Assembly: GCA_027038965.1 (NCBI GenBank) | Contig: JALWFG010000005.1 | Span: 332,760-396,759 of the forward strand | Direction: 5' to 3' | DNA length: 64,000 bases | DNA from: Candidatus Desulfofervidaceae bacterium | Lineage (GTDB): Bacteria; Desulfobacterota; Desulfofervidia; Desulfofervidales; Desulfofervidaceae | Part shown: piece after piece, positions 26,477 to 34,726 of the stretch | How positions within the stretch are numbered: the first letter of the stretch is position 1 | Layout: each line of letters starts with the position of its first letter | The notes under the pieces: model-generated | Told to the model about the DNA's origin: nothing | The model's input: the letters and a program-made list of their open reading frames with translations, nothing else | The model's database searches: none | Program-made: the position numbers and the translations under genes

Positions 26477-26917
26477 ATGGCCCGGTTTAGATTAGAGGCA
26501 GTATTGAGTTACAAGGCCCAAATGGTAGAAAATTTGACCAGAGAGTTAGCTAAATTGGAAGAAAGGCAAAGGGCAAAACGGCAAGAAATTTTGTTTTTAA
26601 AAAGAGAAATCCATAAAATAATGAAAAAATTGGGGCAATCTCAAAATAGTCCTCAAGAAATTACAGAAATAGTAACCACCCTTCACTACCTTTCAGCCCT
26701 TGAAAAAAAATTAAAGGCAAAACACGAAGAGCTTGAAATAATTCAACATAAATGCCAAACAACAAGGAATAAATTAATTGAAATGGCCAAAGATAAAAAA
26801 ATTCTTGAAAAATTAAAGGAAAAGTGGTGGCAACACGAACAGATGGTTATGCGGGAAAGGGAACAACGTCTTTTGGACGAAGTAGCTATAAATGGATTTT
26901 TAAGGGAAGAAATATAA
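26477..26917 (+). CDS. fliJ: Flagellar export protein FliJ
   Basis: 146 residues, entirely helical and charged, forming a predicted two-stranded coiled coil, which is the fold of FliJ (the ATPase central stalk). The N-terminal pattern MARFRLEAVLSYKAQMVEN is characteristic of the family. Position between fliI and a motE-like gene supports the call. Sequence conservation in this family is low, so gene order carries part of the weight. Confidence 0.88.
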   Translation: MARFRLEAVLSYKAQMVENLTRELAKLEERQRAKRQEILFLKREIHKIMKKLGQSQNSPQEITEIVTTLHYLSALEKKLKAKHEELEIIQHKCQTTRNKLIEMAKDKKILEKLKEKWWQHEQMVMREREQRLLDEVAINGFLREEI

Positions 26918-26919
26918 AA

Positions 26920-27402
26920 ATGAAGTTGACAATCATTATAAGTTTATTATTCTTGATGCTAACTCCGTCTATTACTGTCTCAGCTCAAGAAATAAATCAA
27001 GATGTCAATATAAACCGGGAAAGCAAATTATTAAAAATTTTAGAGAAAAAAAGATTGGAATTAGAATCTAAAGAAAGGTTTTTGGCTGAACAAGCCAAGA
27101 GATTAAATGCTATTAAAGAAGACATCTTAAAAAGACTAAAAAAACTCCAAAGTCTAAAAAAGGAATTGGATACCTATTTTCAAAAACTTAAAGAAATGCA
27201 AAATGAACGATATGACAAATTGGCCCAAATCTACGCCTCTACTCCTCCTCAAGAAGCGGGAAAGCAGTTAGAAAAATTGGACCCCAAGGTAGCAGCTCAG
27301 GTTATGCTGCGTTTAGATGGAAAAAAGGCGGGTAAAATCTGGGGATATTTGCCTCCCCAAACGGCCTCTAGAATTGCTCAAGAAATGTTAAAATTGAGGT
27401 GA
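26920..27402 (+). CDS. MotE-like flagellar coiled-coil protein
   Basis: 160 residues. It starts with a signal/anchor helix (MKLTIIISLLFLMLTPSITV), then a long coiled coil (about 35-105). The C-terminal MgtE-N-like segment is YASTPPQEAGKQLEKLDPK followed by VAAQVMLRLDGKKAGKI. This is the layout of MotE, a periplasmic chaperone-like motor factor, and of FlbB-type proteins. The frame is open 32 codons further upstream, inside fliJ, but the residues there have no family character; ATG 26920 directly after the fliJ stop is the sensible start. Position next to motA fits a motor role. Confidence 0.85.
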   Translation: MKLTIIISLLFLMLTPSITVSAQEINQDVNINRESKLLKILEKKRLELESKERFLAEQAKRLNAIKEDILKRLKKLQSLKKELDTYFQKLKEMQNERYDKLAQIYASTPPQEAGKQLEKLDPKVAAQVMLRLDGKKAGKIWGYLPPQTASRIAQEMLKLR

Positions 27403-27406
27403 TAAC

Positions 27407-28180
27407 ATGGACATTGCCACAATTTTAGGAATTGTTTCTGGATTTGGTTTAATGATTATGGCCATCTTGCAGGGTAGCGGCATCAGTCTTTTTATAGATA
27501 TCCCTTCAGCCTTAATAGTTGTAGGCGGAACTATAGGAGCTACTTTAATTAACTTTCCATTGAAAGATGTTCTGCGGGCAATAAGCATAGCCAAAAATGC
27601 CTTTTTGAATAAACCCCTTAATCCTTTAGAATATGTAAAAATGCTAGTTTCCTTTGCAGAACGGGCTAGAAAGGAAGGAATTCTGGCCCTAGAAGCAGAT
27701 GCTGAAAAGGTAGAAGAACCCTTTTTGAAAAAAGGGCTTCAAATGCTTGTTGACGGATTTGAGCCCAAAATTATAGAAGATACACTAGGTAAGGAAATTG
27801 ATTATCTGAAAGAAAGGCACAAGGCTGGTTCAGACATTTTTATTGCCATGGGAACGTTTTCCCCAGCCATGGGAATGATAGGAACCCTAATAGGTTTAAT
27901 CCAAATGCTTCAAAACATGTCTGATCCCTCTTCAATCGGTCCTGCCATGGCCGTAGCCTTGATTACCACATTTTATGGAGCCGTTTTGGCCAATATGCTA
28001 TTTTTGCCAATCAGTGGAAAATTGCAGGTTTTAAGTGAACAAGAAAGGTTAGTTAAAGAAATGATTTTAGAAGGAATCCTTAGCATCTCAGAGGGGCTTA
28101 ATCCCAGAATTGTGGAACAAAAACTTCATGTATTTCTAGAGCCAAAATTAAGAGAAAAGGCCAGCGAAAAAGGAGAATAA
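27407..28180 (+). CDS. motA: Flagellar stator protein MotA
   Basis: 257 residues, close to PomA/MotA length. Four TM helices are predicted, the first at about 5-25 (ILGIVSGFGLMIMAIL). The cytoplasmic loop carries the conserved charges that contact FliG (FAERARKEGILALEADAEKVE). The channel helices contain GTFSPAMGMIGTLIGLIQML with the conserved Pro. It forms the ring around MotB in the ion-driven stator. Two motB paralogues follow, in the same transcription unit. Confidence 0.96.
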   Translation: MDIATILGIVSGFGLMIMAILQGSGISLFIDIPSALIVVGGTIGATLINFPLKDVLRAISIAKNAFLNKPLNPLEYVKMLVSFAERARKEGILALEADAEKVEEPFLKKGLQMLVDGFEPKIIEDTLGKEIDYLKERHKAGSDIFIAMGTFSPAMGMIGTLIGLIQMLQNMSDPSSIGPAMAVALITTFYGAVLANMLFLPISGKLQVLSEQERLVKEMILEGILSISEGLNPRIVEQKLHVFLEPKLREKASEKGE

Positions 28181-28945
28181 ATGGCCAGAAAAAAGAAAAA
28201 AGAGGAAGAAAGTAAACGTGGAGATAGTGCCGCTGTTTTATCTGCTGCGTTAAATACTATTCTTTTGGCATTCTTTATATGTCTGACTTCCATGGCAACT
28301 ATCACTACAGAGAAAGTAATGAAAGGACTTTATTCAATAAGAACCTCGTTTGGTGTTGCTGGAGGAGGCGTAAGCCCTATAGAAACAATGGGACCTTTAG
28401 ACGAACTTTATTTGAAGGGAATCAATCACGAAGCCATAATGCAACTAAAACATTTTGTAGAAAGCCATCCATTTTCAAATCAAATTCGGTTGGGAGTTAC
28501 TAAAAGGGGATTGGTTATTGAACTCAGTAGTGACCTTTTGTTTGCCCCTGGTAGTGCAAGTTTAAACGCTCGAATCTACCCAATTTTAGACAGAGTTGCC
28601 TCACTCATTAAAAGTTGCAAGAACAAAGTTATTATTGAGGGTTACACAGATTCCACCCCTGTAAGAACAGGGCCCTATTCTTCTAACTGGGAACTTTCAA
28701 CCGCAAGGGCCATATCTGTTCTGAAGTTTTTTGTAAACCAAGAGGGGATTCCAGCCAATCGTTTTATCGCCGCAGGTTACGGTCCCACAAAGCCAATTTT
28801 CCCAAATGACACCCCCGAACATAGGGCAAAAAACCGTCGGGTCTGGATTCTCTTAAAAGGCACTCCTCAACCTTTAAAAAAGACCAATAATGAAGAAGTA
28901 AATATCAAAGGCTTTTTCTTTAAAGTTAAAGAATTTTTGAGGTAA
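28181..28945 (+). CDS. MotB/OmpA-family paralogue lacking the channel aspartate
   Basis: 254 residues. It has a basic N-terminus (MARKKKKEEESKRGD), one TM (about 17-40, AAVLSAALNTILLAFFICL) and a C-terminal OmpA/MotB peptidoglycan-binding domain (IIEGYTDSTPVRTG, NWELSTARAISVLKFF, KNRRVWILL). Aligned with the next gene by ILLAFFICLTSM / LLLTFFVLLISM, the essential ion-binding Asp position is Ala23, and the plug-proximal region differs. It therefore cannot carry protons in the usual way. It could form heterodimers with the normal MotB, act as a stator regulator, or anchor MotA differently. It starts directly after the motA stop. Confidence 0.9.
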   Translation: MARKKKKEEESKRGDSAAVLSAALNTILLAFFICLTSMATITTEKVMKGLYSIRTSFGVAGGGVSPIETMGPLDELYLKGINHEAIMQLKHFVESHPFSNQIRLGVTKRGLVIELSSDLLFAPGSASLNARIYPILDRVASLIKSCKNKVIIEGYTDSTPVRTGPYSSNWELSTARAISVLKFFVNQEGIPANRFIAAGYGPTKPIFPNDTPEHRAKNRRVWILLKGTPQPLKKTNNEEVNIKGFFFKVKEFLR

Positions 28946-28947
28946 CA

Positions 28948-29604
28948 ATGGCAGAAAGAAATCCCAATGGATGGCTAGTAACGTTTTCGGATATGATTAG
29001 TCTTTTGCTAACCTTTTTTGTCTTGCTTATTTCGATGTCCTCCTTTGATACCCAAAAGTTTAAATCCCTTTCTACGAGTGTGGGAAATGCCCTCATCAGC
29101 GGTACTGGATTGGGCATTTTCAAAAAAGGAGGAACCGGCAAATTTAAAATTACATCTCGTAAAATGGTCCTTAATCAGCTTCGAAGAGGACTTCCCAAAG
29201 AGATCTTAGCTAGCCTTACACAACATATTGAAGTTATCCCTCGAAAAAACGGCTGGACCCTCCGCATTCCTGCAAATGTGCTTTTTGCGCCCAATAGTGT
29301 CAAAATTGCCCGGGAGGCATATCCCATTCTAGATAAAATCGCCTTACTTTTAAAAAAGATATTAGCAAATGTAGAAATTAGAGGATATGCTGATTCTTGG
29401 GAAAAAAATAAATGGGAGCTTTCAGGACTCAGAGCGGCAAGGATTTTGCATTACTTCATAGACGTCAAAGGACTTGACCCTAACCGGTTTGTGATTAAGG
29501 CGTATGGAGATACACAACCAATCAGTACAAACAGACAGAAAAATAGGCGTGTAGAAATCATTATTAAAAAGAAAAAATTTATTGTGGAGAGTGAAAATGG
29601 CTGA
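28948..29604 (+). CDS. motB: Flagellar stator protein MotB
   Basis: 218 residues. The N-terminal helix NPNGWLVTFSDMISLLLTFF contains the ion-binding Asp (D15) in the expected W-x5-D spacing. An OmpA-like peptidoglycan-binding domain occupies about residues 100-210 (VEIRGYADSWEKNKWELS, AARILHYF, NRRVEIII). The linker/plug region is short. It starts 2 nt after the preceding MotB-like gene and overlaps fliL by 8 nt. This is the copy expected to form the conducting channel with MotA. Confidence 0.95.
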   Translation: MAERNPNGWLVTFSDMISLLLTFFVLLISMSSFDTQKFKSLSTSVGNALISGTGLGIFKKGGTGKFKITSRKMVLNQLRRGLPKEILASLTQHIEVIPRKNGWTLRIPANVLFAPNSVKIAREAYPILDKIALLLKKILANVEIRGYADSWEKNKWELSGLRAARILHYFIDVKGLDPNRFVIKAYGDTQPISTNRQKNRRVEIIIKKKKFIVESENG

Positions 29605-30145
29605 AACTGCAAAAGACAAAGAAAAACAGGAAACTAAAGAAGAGACCAAACCCAAACCCAAAAGAGATTTATTTAAGCTAATTCTTATTGTAACCCAAGT
29701 TTTAACCCTTGTATTGATAGGTGGTTTGGGCTTTTTGTATTTTAAGATGTTTTCTGTAGTGACTACTAAGCAAATTCAACCTCAAGCAAAGACTGTCCAG
29801 ACAGAAACGGAAAAAACATCCCAAGAAACAAAATCTAGCTCTAAGCAAGTTATTTACCATCTTGACCCCTTTGTAGTCAATTTATTAGATGAAGATGGAA
29901 CTAGATATTTAAAGACCACCATAGATCTTGTGCTTGATTCTAATAAGGTCAAAGATGAGATTGATAATCGCTTGCCGGAAATTAGGGATGCCATCATTAT
30001 GTGCTTAAGCGATCGGAGTTTTAAGGAAATTGCTGATATGACTGGTAAAATGCATTTAAGAGAAGATATTAAAAGGAAATTAAACAGCATGCTTGAAAGT
30101 GGGAAGGTAGAAAAGGTTCTTTTTAGCGAATTTATCGTGCAGTAA
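29597..30145 (+). CDS. fliL: Flagellar basal body-associated protein FliL
   Basis: About 182 residues. FliL surrounds the stator at the basal body. It has a charged N-terminal tail, one TM (about 30-52, LFKLILIVTQVLTLVLIGGL), and a periplasmic stomatin-like FliL domain (HLDPFVVNLLDEDGTRYLKT, LPEIRDAIIMCLSDRSFKEI). A TTG 15 nt upstream also opens the frame, but ATG 29597 with GGAG upstream is better. It ends the fliE-fliL run; a 236-bp gap follows. Confidence 0.94.
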   Translation: MAETAKDKEKQETKEETKPKPKRDLFKLILIVTQVLTLVLIGGLGFLYFKMFSVVTTKQIQPQAKTVQTETEKTSQETKSSSKQVIYHLDPFVVNLLDEDGTRYLKTTIDLVLDSNKVKDEIDNRLPEIRDAIIMCLSDRSFKEIADMTGKMHLREDIKRKLNSMLESGKVEKVLFSEFIVQ

Positions 30146-30381
30146 AAAAATCCTACTGAAGGAGCCAACTTAACAATGAATAAACAAAATCGATTAACTT
30201 CCTCAAGGCAGGATATATTTTCCTACAGACTCGGTTTATTTTTTGTTATTGATAGGAGTCTACCTAAATACATTTACCACTTAATTTTATCATGTTTTTA
30301 ACTAGCAAAAAGGTTAGTATAAATTAGTATAAAATTGTGGCTGATCATCATAAATGAAAATTCAGCTTTAAGGAGACGAAA
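30146..30381. other. Non-coding gap between fliL and fliM
   Basis: 236 bp inside an otherwise tightly packed cluster. It contains a tandem TTAGTATAAA / TTAGTATAAA pair near 30313-30334 with -10-like TATAAA boxes, and a possible 41-codon ORF (30176-30301) that I do not trust. An internal promoter for fliM onward is plausible, but no convincing -35 or sigma-54 match was found. Confidence 0.45.
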
Positions 30382-31407
30382 TTGCCTCAAATTCTTTCGG
30401 ATAAAGAAATAGAAGCCCTGCAAAAGGCCTTAGCTGATGAGGAAATTGAATTAGATAAGGCTGATAAAAAGGAAATTTCGAAAAAGTATGACCTTATATT
30501 TCAAAAAAGGTTAACCCCTAAACTATCGGCTATTTTAAACGTTGTTTTTAGCCGCTTTATTGTCAACTTAAGGGCCTCTCTTTCTCTTCGGCTTCGTCGG
30601 GTAATAAGAACAGAATTACTTAGTTTTGATTATCAAAAATATACCGATTTAGTAGATGGGCTCCCCACTGTGTGTTGGATAGAGATAGTAGAAATTCAAC
30701 CCTTTCATGGCTATTGCATCTTGGTCTTCAATCCTGATTTGGCCTTGGTGTTAATTGATTTGCTATGTGGTGGTAACGGTAAGATCAGTTTTGATAAAGA
30801 AAGCTTCACTTCCTTCGCCCCTTTAGAACAATCTTTAATGCGAAATATTGTTAAGTTAACCCTTTCAGACCTACAAACCGCTTGGCAAAGCGTAACTCCT
30901 GAAATTAAATTAATTTCTCAAGGCTTTGAATTCAATCCTCAGCTTCTTACAGGTTTTTCTCCTGATGATTCCTTTACCATCATCCCTATAAAGGTCACAA
31001 TTGGAGACTTTAGCGGGAATATGGCCTTTTGCATGCCTCAATATGCTCTGGAGCCCCTTAAGGAAGAGTTTTTGGGAAAGGAAAAGGAGGAAAAGAGAGA
31101 AGTTGACCCCGAAACTATGGTGAAAATTATGCAAAATCTCTTAGATACCGAAGTAGAACTCAGTGTTGTGTTGGCTGAAAAAACATTGACATTAAGAGAT
31201 ATTCTTAATCTAGAACCCAACCAAGTTCTAGATTTAAATAAAAGTGTTGATGATGAAATTGTTGTCAGAGTAGAAGGAGTAGCCAGATTTAAGGGATACC
31301 CAGTGCAAGTAAAAGGAAACAAAGCAGTAAAAATTTCAGAAACTTTATTGCCATTCAGTTTGGAGGGAAAAGAAGATGAAAGGGACAATTCCCAAGGAAA
31401 AAGTTAA
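30382..31407 (+). CDS. fliM: Flagellar motor switch protein FliM
   Basis: 341 residues. It is the C-ring component that binds phospho-CheY. The N-terminal CheY-binding peptide is visible (QILSDKEIEALQKAL), followed by the CheC-like middle domain and the C-terminal SpoA domain (LSVVLAEKTLTLRDILNLEP). The start codon is TTG: AAGGAG at 30370-30375 is 6 nt before it and no ATG lies near. The 3' end overlaps fliN by 32 nt. Confidence 0.96.
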   Translation: MPQILSDKEIEALQKALADEEIELDKADKKEISKKYDLIFQKRLTPKLSAILNVVFSRFIVNLRASLSLRLRRVIRTELLSFDYQKYTDLVDGLPTVCWIEIVEIQPFHGYCILVFNPDLALVLIDLLCGGNGKISFDKESFTSFAPLEQSLMRNIVKLTLSDLQTAWQSVTPEIKLISQGFEFNPQLLTGFSPDDSFTIIPIKVTIGDFSGNMAFCMPQYALEPLKEEFLGKEKEEKREVDPETMVKIMQNLLDTEVELSVVLAEKTLTLRDILNLEPNQVLDLNKSVDDEIVVRVEGVARFKGYPVQVKGNKAVKISETLLPFSLEGKEDERDNSQGKS

Positions 31408-31705
31408 AGAAATACTCAAGGATGCCACTGACCAACAGATCATTTCCCCTAATTTGGATTTGGTTTTAGACGTTCCCTTGCAAATTAGTGTGGAGCTAGG
31501 ACGAACCAAAATGACTATTAGAGACCTGTTAAGGCTTAGAGAGGGTTCTATTATTGAATTGCCCACCCCTGTGGGAGAACCTCTAGAAATTTTGGTCAAT
31601 GAAAAACCCATTGCTAAGGGAGAAGTAGTTGTAGTAAACGACAAATATGGAATTCGAATCACATCTATTATAAGTCCAACTGAAAGAATAGAACAATTAA
31701 AGTGA
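31376..31705 (+). CDS. fliN: Flagellar motor switch protein FliN
   Basis: 109 residues, usual size. It completes the base of the C ring and docks FliH-FliI. The SpoA domain is typical: LVLDVPLQISVELGRTKMTI, then RDLLRLREGSIIELPTPVGE, then VVVNDKYGIRITSII. ATG 31376 lies inside fliM with GGAGGGAAAAG upstream. Only one SpoA module is present. Confidence 0.96.
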   Translation: MKGTIPKEKVKEILKDATDQQIISPNLDLVLDVPLQISVELGRTKMTIRDLLRLREGSIIELPTPVGEPLEILVNEKPIAKGEVVVVNDKYGIRITSIISPTERIEQLK

Positions 31706-31713
31706 GGTAAAGA

Positions 31714-32871
31714 ATGAAGTGGATAACCCAAATAATTGTTATTTTTTCTATTATTTCAGGTTATCTCTTCCCATCTTTTGCCATTGATGGTCCCAGTTCT
31801 TTGAATATGCTCCAAAAGATTGAGGTTATCCCAAGTCCTAAAAAATCTCTCCTAACAGTAAAACTCTGCTTTACCTCTCATCCTAAACGCAAACAGTGGA
31901 AGGTAATTTCAGACAAAAATTCAATTCTTGTTTATTTATATCAAATTGGAGCAACAAGGAAGCTTAGTTGGCAAAATAAAACCCATATTATTGACAATAT
32001 CTTGGTAAAACAAATCGCTCCCAATGCCAATTTGGTCAATATAGTCCTAAAGGGTCCGGCAAAGAACTTTTTAAAGAGTGTTTGTTATGACTACCTAGAC
32101 GATAAAAAACTTGCCTTGATTTTGCACTTCCCCAATCAAAACCAAAGTACTGCTAACCATTCTCGCTCCAAAACCTTGAGTTCTACTAACAACGTAAAGG
32201 AGTTAAATAGCAATAGCGGGCTAGAGCCTTCTTTAGACGCCGTAAGAAAAGAGATCCTGGCTGAAAAAGAGGAGAACAGCATTGAAGAAATCCTCAATCG
32301 TTCTACCTCTCAACCTCAAAAAGTTTCTTCTCAAATCTCACAAAAACAGACACCTGAACTATTGCATCAAGGCATCGGTTCTAAAATCGGTTCTAAAAAG
32401 AATACCCTAACACCAGATCAGTCTCTTCCTTCTCATTCAAATCTTCCTACTTCTCCACTAGGTGCGTTGTTCAAGAGCTTTTCCGTTCTTCTGGTAGTCA
32501 TTGGAAGTATTCTTTTAAGCCTTTGGGGGTGGAAAAAATTACTTGTCCTAAAACAAAAAAAGCTGGGTATAAACAAAAATTTTATGAAAATTTTGGCCGT
32601 ACATCATTTCTCTCCAAAACAAATTATCGCTTTAGTAGAAATCGCTGGACAAAAACTGGTGTTGGGCATAACCCCTACCCAAATTACGACTTTAATGAAA
32701 TTGGATTCTATTAATGAAAGTCCAAATAGAAGCAAAATGAATAATAAAATCGGCATCGCCCCGTCAGAGTTTGCTTTGAACCTCCAACAAGAAACAGCAA
32801 AGGTAGAGCAAACAATGTCTAAAGCCGTAGAAGTATTGCAGAAAAAAATGGAGCAACTTAAAAAGATATGA
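31714..32871 (+). CDS. fliO: FliO-like export protein with long periplasmic N-terminal domain
   Basis: 385 residues, more than twice a typical FliO. It has a signal peptide (about 1-24), then a periplasmic domain of about 115 residues with AMIN-like beta pattern (LTVKLCFTS, SILVYLYQIGA, NLVNIVLKGPA, KLALILHFP). A Ser/Gln/Thr-rich disordered linker (about 145-245), one TM (about 250-270, LFKSFSVLLVVIGSILLSLW) and the FliO cytoplasmic domain (KILAVHHFSPKQIIALVEIA, then GQKLVLGITPTQI) follow. Position between fliN and fliP (ATGA overlap with fliP) supports the assignment. The AMIN-like label is a visual judgement. Confidence 0.85.
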   Translation: MKWITQIIVIFSIISGYLFPSFAIDGPSSLNMLQKIEVIPSPKKSLLTVKLCFTSHPKRKQWKVISDKNSILVYLYQIGATRKLSWQNKTHIIDNILVKQIAPNANLVNIVLKGPAKNFLKSVCYDYLDDKKLALILHFPNQNQSTANHSRSKTLSSTNNVKELNSNSGLEPSLDAVRKEILAEKEENSIEEILNRSTSQPQKVSSQISQKQTPELLHQGIGSKIGSKKNTLTPDQSLPSHSNLPTSPLGALFKSFSVLLVVIGSILLSLWGWKKLLVLKQKKLGINKNFMKILAVHHFSPKQIIALVEIAGQKLVLGITPTQITTLMKLDSINESPNRSKMNNKIGIAPSEFALNLQQETAKVEQTMSKAVEVLQKKMEQLKKI

Positions 32872-33593
32872 AAAGAGTTCTCTTCATTACTTTAATATTA
32901 ATAACCTCTCCTTCTCTTCTTATGGCCCAAGGATGGACTAACCCTTTGGGCAAACCACAGGATGTGAGTACCGTGCTCCAAATTGCCCTTCTCCTCACGG
33001 TGCTCACCCTGGCCCCTTCCATTCTTATTATGCTCACTTCTTTTACCCGAATTGTGATTGTATTTTCCATCTTAAGACAGGCATTGGGCACTCAACAAAT
33101 GCCCCCTAATCAAGTAATCGTTGGCCTTTCACTATTCTTAACCTTCTTTATCATGACCCCTGTTTGGGAAAATATTAATCAAAATGCCTTACAGCCATAT
33201 TTACAACATCAAATCGGTTTTCAGCAGGCCTCCCAAAATGCCATTAAACCCATTCGAAGATTCATGCTTGCCCAAACAAGCCAAAAAGATCTGGCCGTTT
33301 TTGTTAAACTTACAAACAGCCCTCGGCCTGCTACTGTTCAGGACTTGCCATTAAGGATCATTATCCCTGCCTTCATCGTAGGCGAGTTAAAAAAGGCGTT
33401 TCAGATTGGTTTTTTCATCTATATACCATTTTTAGTTATTGACATGGTTGTGGCATCAGTTTTGCTATCTATGGGAATGTTAATGCTACCTCCAATCATG
33501 ATTTCGCTACCATTTAAACTAATGCTATTTGTATTGGTAGATGGATGGGATTTAATAGCAGGCTCTCTTTTACAAAGCTTTCATCATTTTTAG
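32868..33593 (+). CDS. fliP: Flagellar export gate protein FliP
   Basis: 241 residues. A cleavable signal peptide (MKRVLFITLILITSPSLLMA) as in other FliPs is followed by four TM helices with the family blocks SILIMLTSFTRIVIVFSILR, ALGTQQMPPNQVIVGLSLFL, IPFLVIDMVVASVLLSMGM and LPFKLMLFVLVDGW. FliP forms the core of the FliPQR export gate. The start overlaps the fliO stop. Confidence 0.98.
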   Translation: MKRVLFITLILITSPSLLMAQGWTNPLGKPQDVSTVLQIALLLTVLTLAPSILIMLTSFTRIVIVFSILRQALGTQQMPPNQVIVGLSLFLTFFIMTPVWENINQNALQPYLQHQIGFQQASQNAIKPIRRFMLAQTSQKDLAVFVKLTNSPRPATVQDLPLRIIIPAFIVGELKKAFQIGFFIYIPFLVIDMVVASVLLSMGMLMLPPIMISLPFKLMLFVLVDGWDLIAGSLLQSFHHF

Positions 33594-33608
33594 GAGTTTA
33601 GTATAAAA

Positions 33609-33878
33609 ATGAGCCCAGAATTTATTTTAGGAATTGGCCAAGAAACTCTAAAAGTAACCCTTTTTGTTTCTGCGCCCATGCTTATTGCTGGCCTGATAGC
33701 AGGGGTGCTTGTAAGTATATTCCAAGCCGTGACTCAAATTCAGGAAATGACCTTAACCTTTGTTCCTAAGATTTTGGCAGTAATAGCCGCCCTGCTTTTT
33801 TTCGCTCCATGGATGTTGCGTTTGATGATAGATTTTACCACGCAAATTTTTACACAAATACCCTTATACGTAAAATAG
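33609..33878 (+). CDS. fliQ: Flagellar export gate protein FliQ
   Basis: 89 residues with two TM helices, the standard form. The family pattern LISVFQAVTQIQEMTLTFVP is seen here as LVSIFQAVTQIQEMTLTFVP followed by KILAV. It is part of the FliP5Q4R1 gate. A perfect hairpin begins immediately after its stop codon (33879-33910). Confidence 0.97.
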   Translation: MSPEFILGIGQETLKVTLFVSAPMLIAGLIAGVLVSIFQAVTQIQEMTLTFVPKILAVIAALLFFAPWMLRLMIDFTTQIFTQIPLYVK

Positions 33879-33910
33879 GATCAAATCAGAGCTTAAGGTC
33901 TGATTTGATC
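33879..33910 (+). promoter_or_regulatory. Perfect 12-bp hairpin between fliQ and fliR
   Basis: GATCAAATCAGA (33879-33890), loop GCTTAAGG, TCTGATTTGATC (33899-33910). The stem starts at the base after the fliQ stop. There is no U-tract, so it is not a standard terminator; RNA processing, partial attenuation or 3'-end protection is more likely. It is one of the few gaps (58 bp) in this part of the cluster. Confidence 0.8.
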
Positions 33911-33936
33911 GTGTCATAAACGCACACAAAGGGAAA

Positions 33937-34725
33937 ATGAAAGAATTAACTACGTTTTACAACCAATATTTTCCGTACGCACCTTGGTTTCTTCTAGTAT
34001 TCATTCGGGTATTTGCTATTATTTATTCCTTTCCTTTTTTAGGGGGCAAAAACGTTCCTTGGCAGGCAAAATCTGGACTGGCTGGGGTCCTTAGTATTAT
34101 CTTCCTTTCCCTTATTCCAGCCCAAAGAATACCTTTGAATGTATGGATAATTGGTATAGGTGTAATCAAAGAATTCTTAATTGGTTTTACCTTAGGTTTT
34201 ATCATCAGACTGGTATTTGATGGCATTCAATTGGGAGGTCAATTTATTGGATATCAAATGGGCTTTGCCATAGTAAATGTCATTGACCCTTATTCAAGCA
34301 ATCAAGTTTCTATTATTGCCCAATTTAAGACCCTATTGGCAATTCTCATCTTTTTAACTATAAATGGTCATTATATTCTGATTGCTGCGATAAAAAAGAG
34401 TTTCCTTCTCGTTCCTATCTTAGGATGGTCATTAAAAGGACCCTTAACTTCTCAAATACTGCGTCTAACAGGTAATATTTTCGCCATTGGTCTAAAAATT
34501 GCGGCCCCTGTACTTGTAACATTAATCTTTACGCATATTGCCCTAGCCCTTGTCGCAAGGACTATGCCTCAAATCAACGTTTTCATTGTAGGATTTCCTT
34601 TAGAAATTGGAGTAGGTTTTTTCATTTTAGGGGCATCTATGCCGTTTTTAGGCTGGTGTTATAAACACTTCTTCATCCAGGCATTTAAAGAAATGTGGCT
34701 GGGTTTAAAATTAATGGGGAGCTAA
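33937..34725 (+). CDS. fliR: Flagellar export gate protein FliR
   Basis: 262 residues with about six TM helices, typical length. Family features include FIRVFAIIYSFPFLGGKNVP, KEFLIGFTLGFIIRLVFDGI and QLGGQFIGYQMGFAIVNVID. It completes the FliPQR gate. ATG 33937 follows the hairpin-containing spacer. flhB starts 1 nt after its stop. Confidence 0.96.
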   Translation: MKELTTFYNQYFPYAPWFLLVFIRVFAIIYSFPFLGGKNVPWQAKSGLAGVLSIIFLSLIPAQRIPLNVWIIGIGVIKEFLIGFTLGFIIRLVFDGIQLGGQFIGYQMGFAIVNVIDPYSSNQVSIIAQFKTLLAILIFLTINGHYILIAAIKKSFLLVPILGWSLKGPLTSQILRLTGNIFAIGLKIAAPVLVTLIFTHIALALVARTMPQINVFIVGFPLEIGVGFFILGASMPFLGWCYKHFFIQAFKEMWLGLKLMGS

Positions 34726-34726
34726 A

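Noticed and set aside
30176..30301. 41-codon ORF in the fliL-fliM gap
   Set aside because: AAGGAG is 11 nt from ATG, composition is unremarkable and no similarity is apparent; could be chance.
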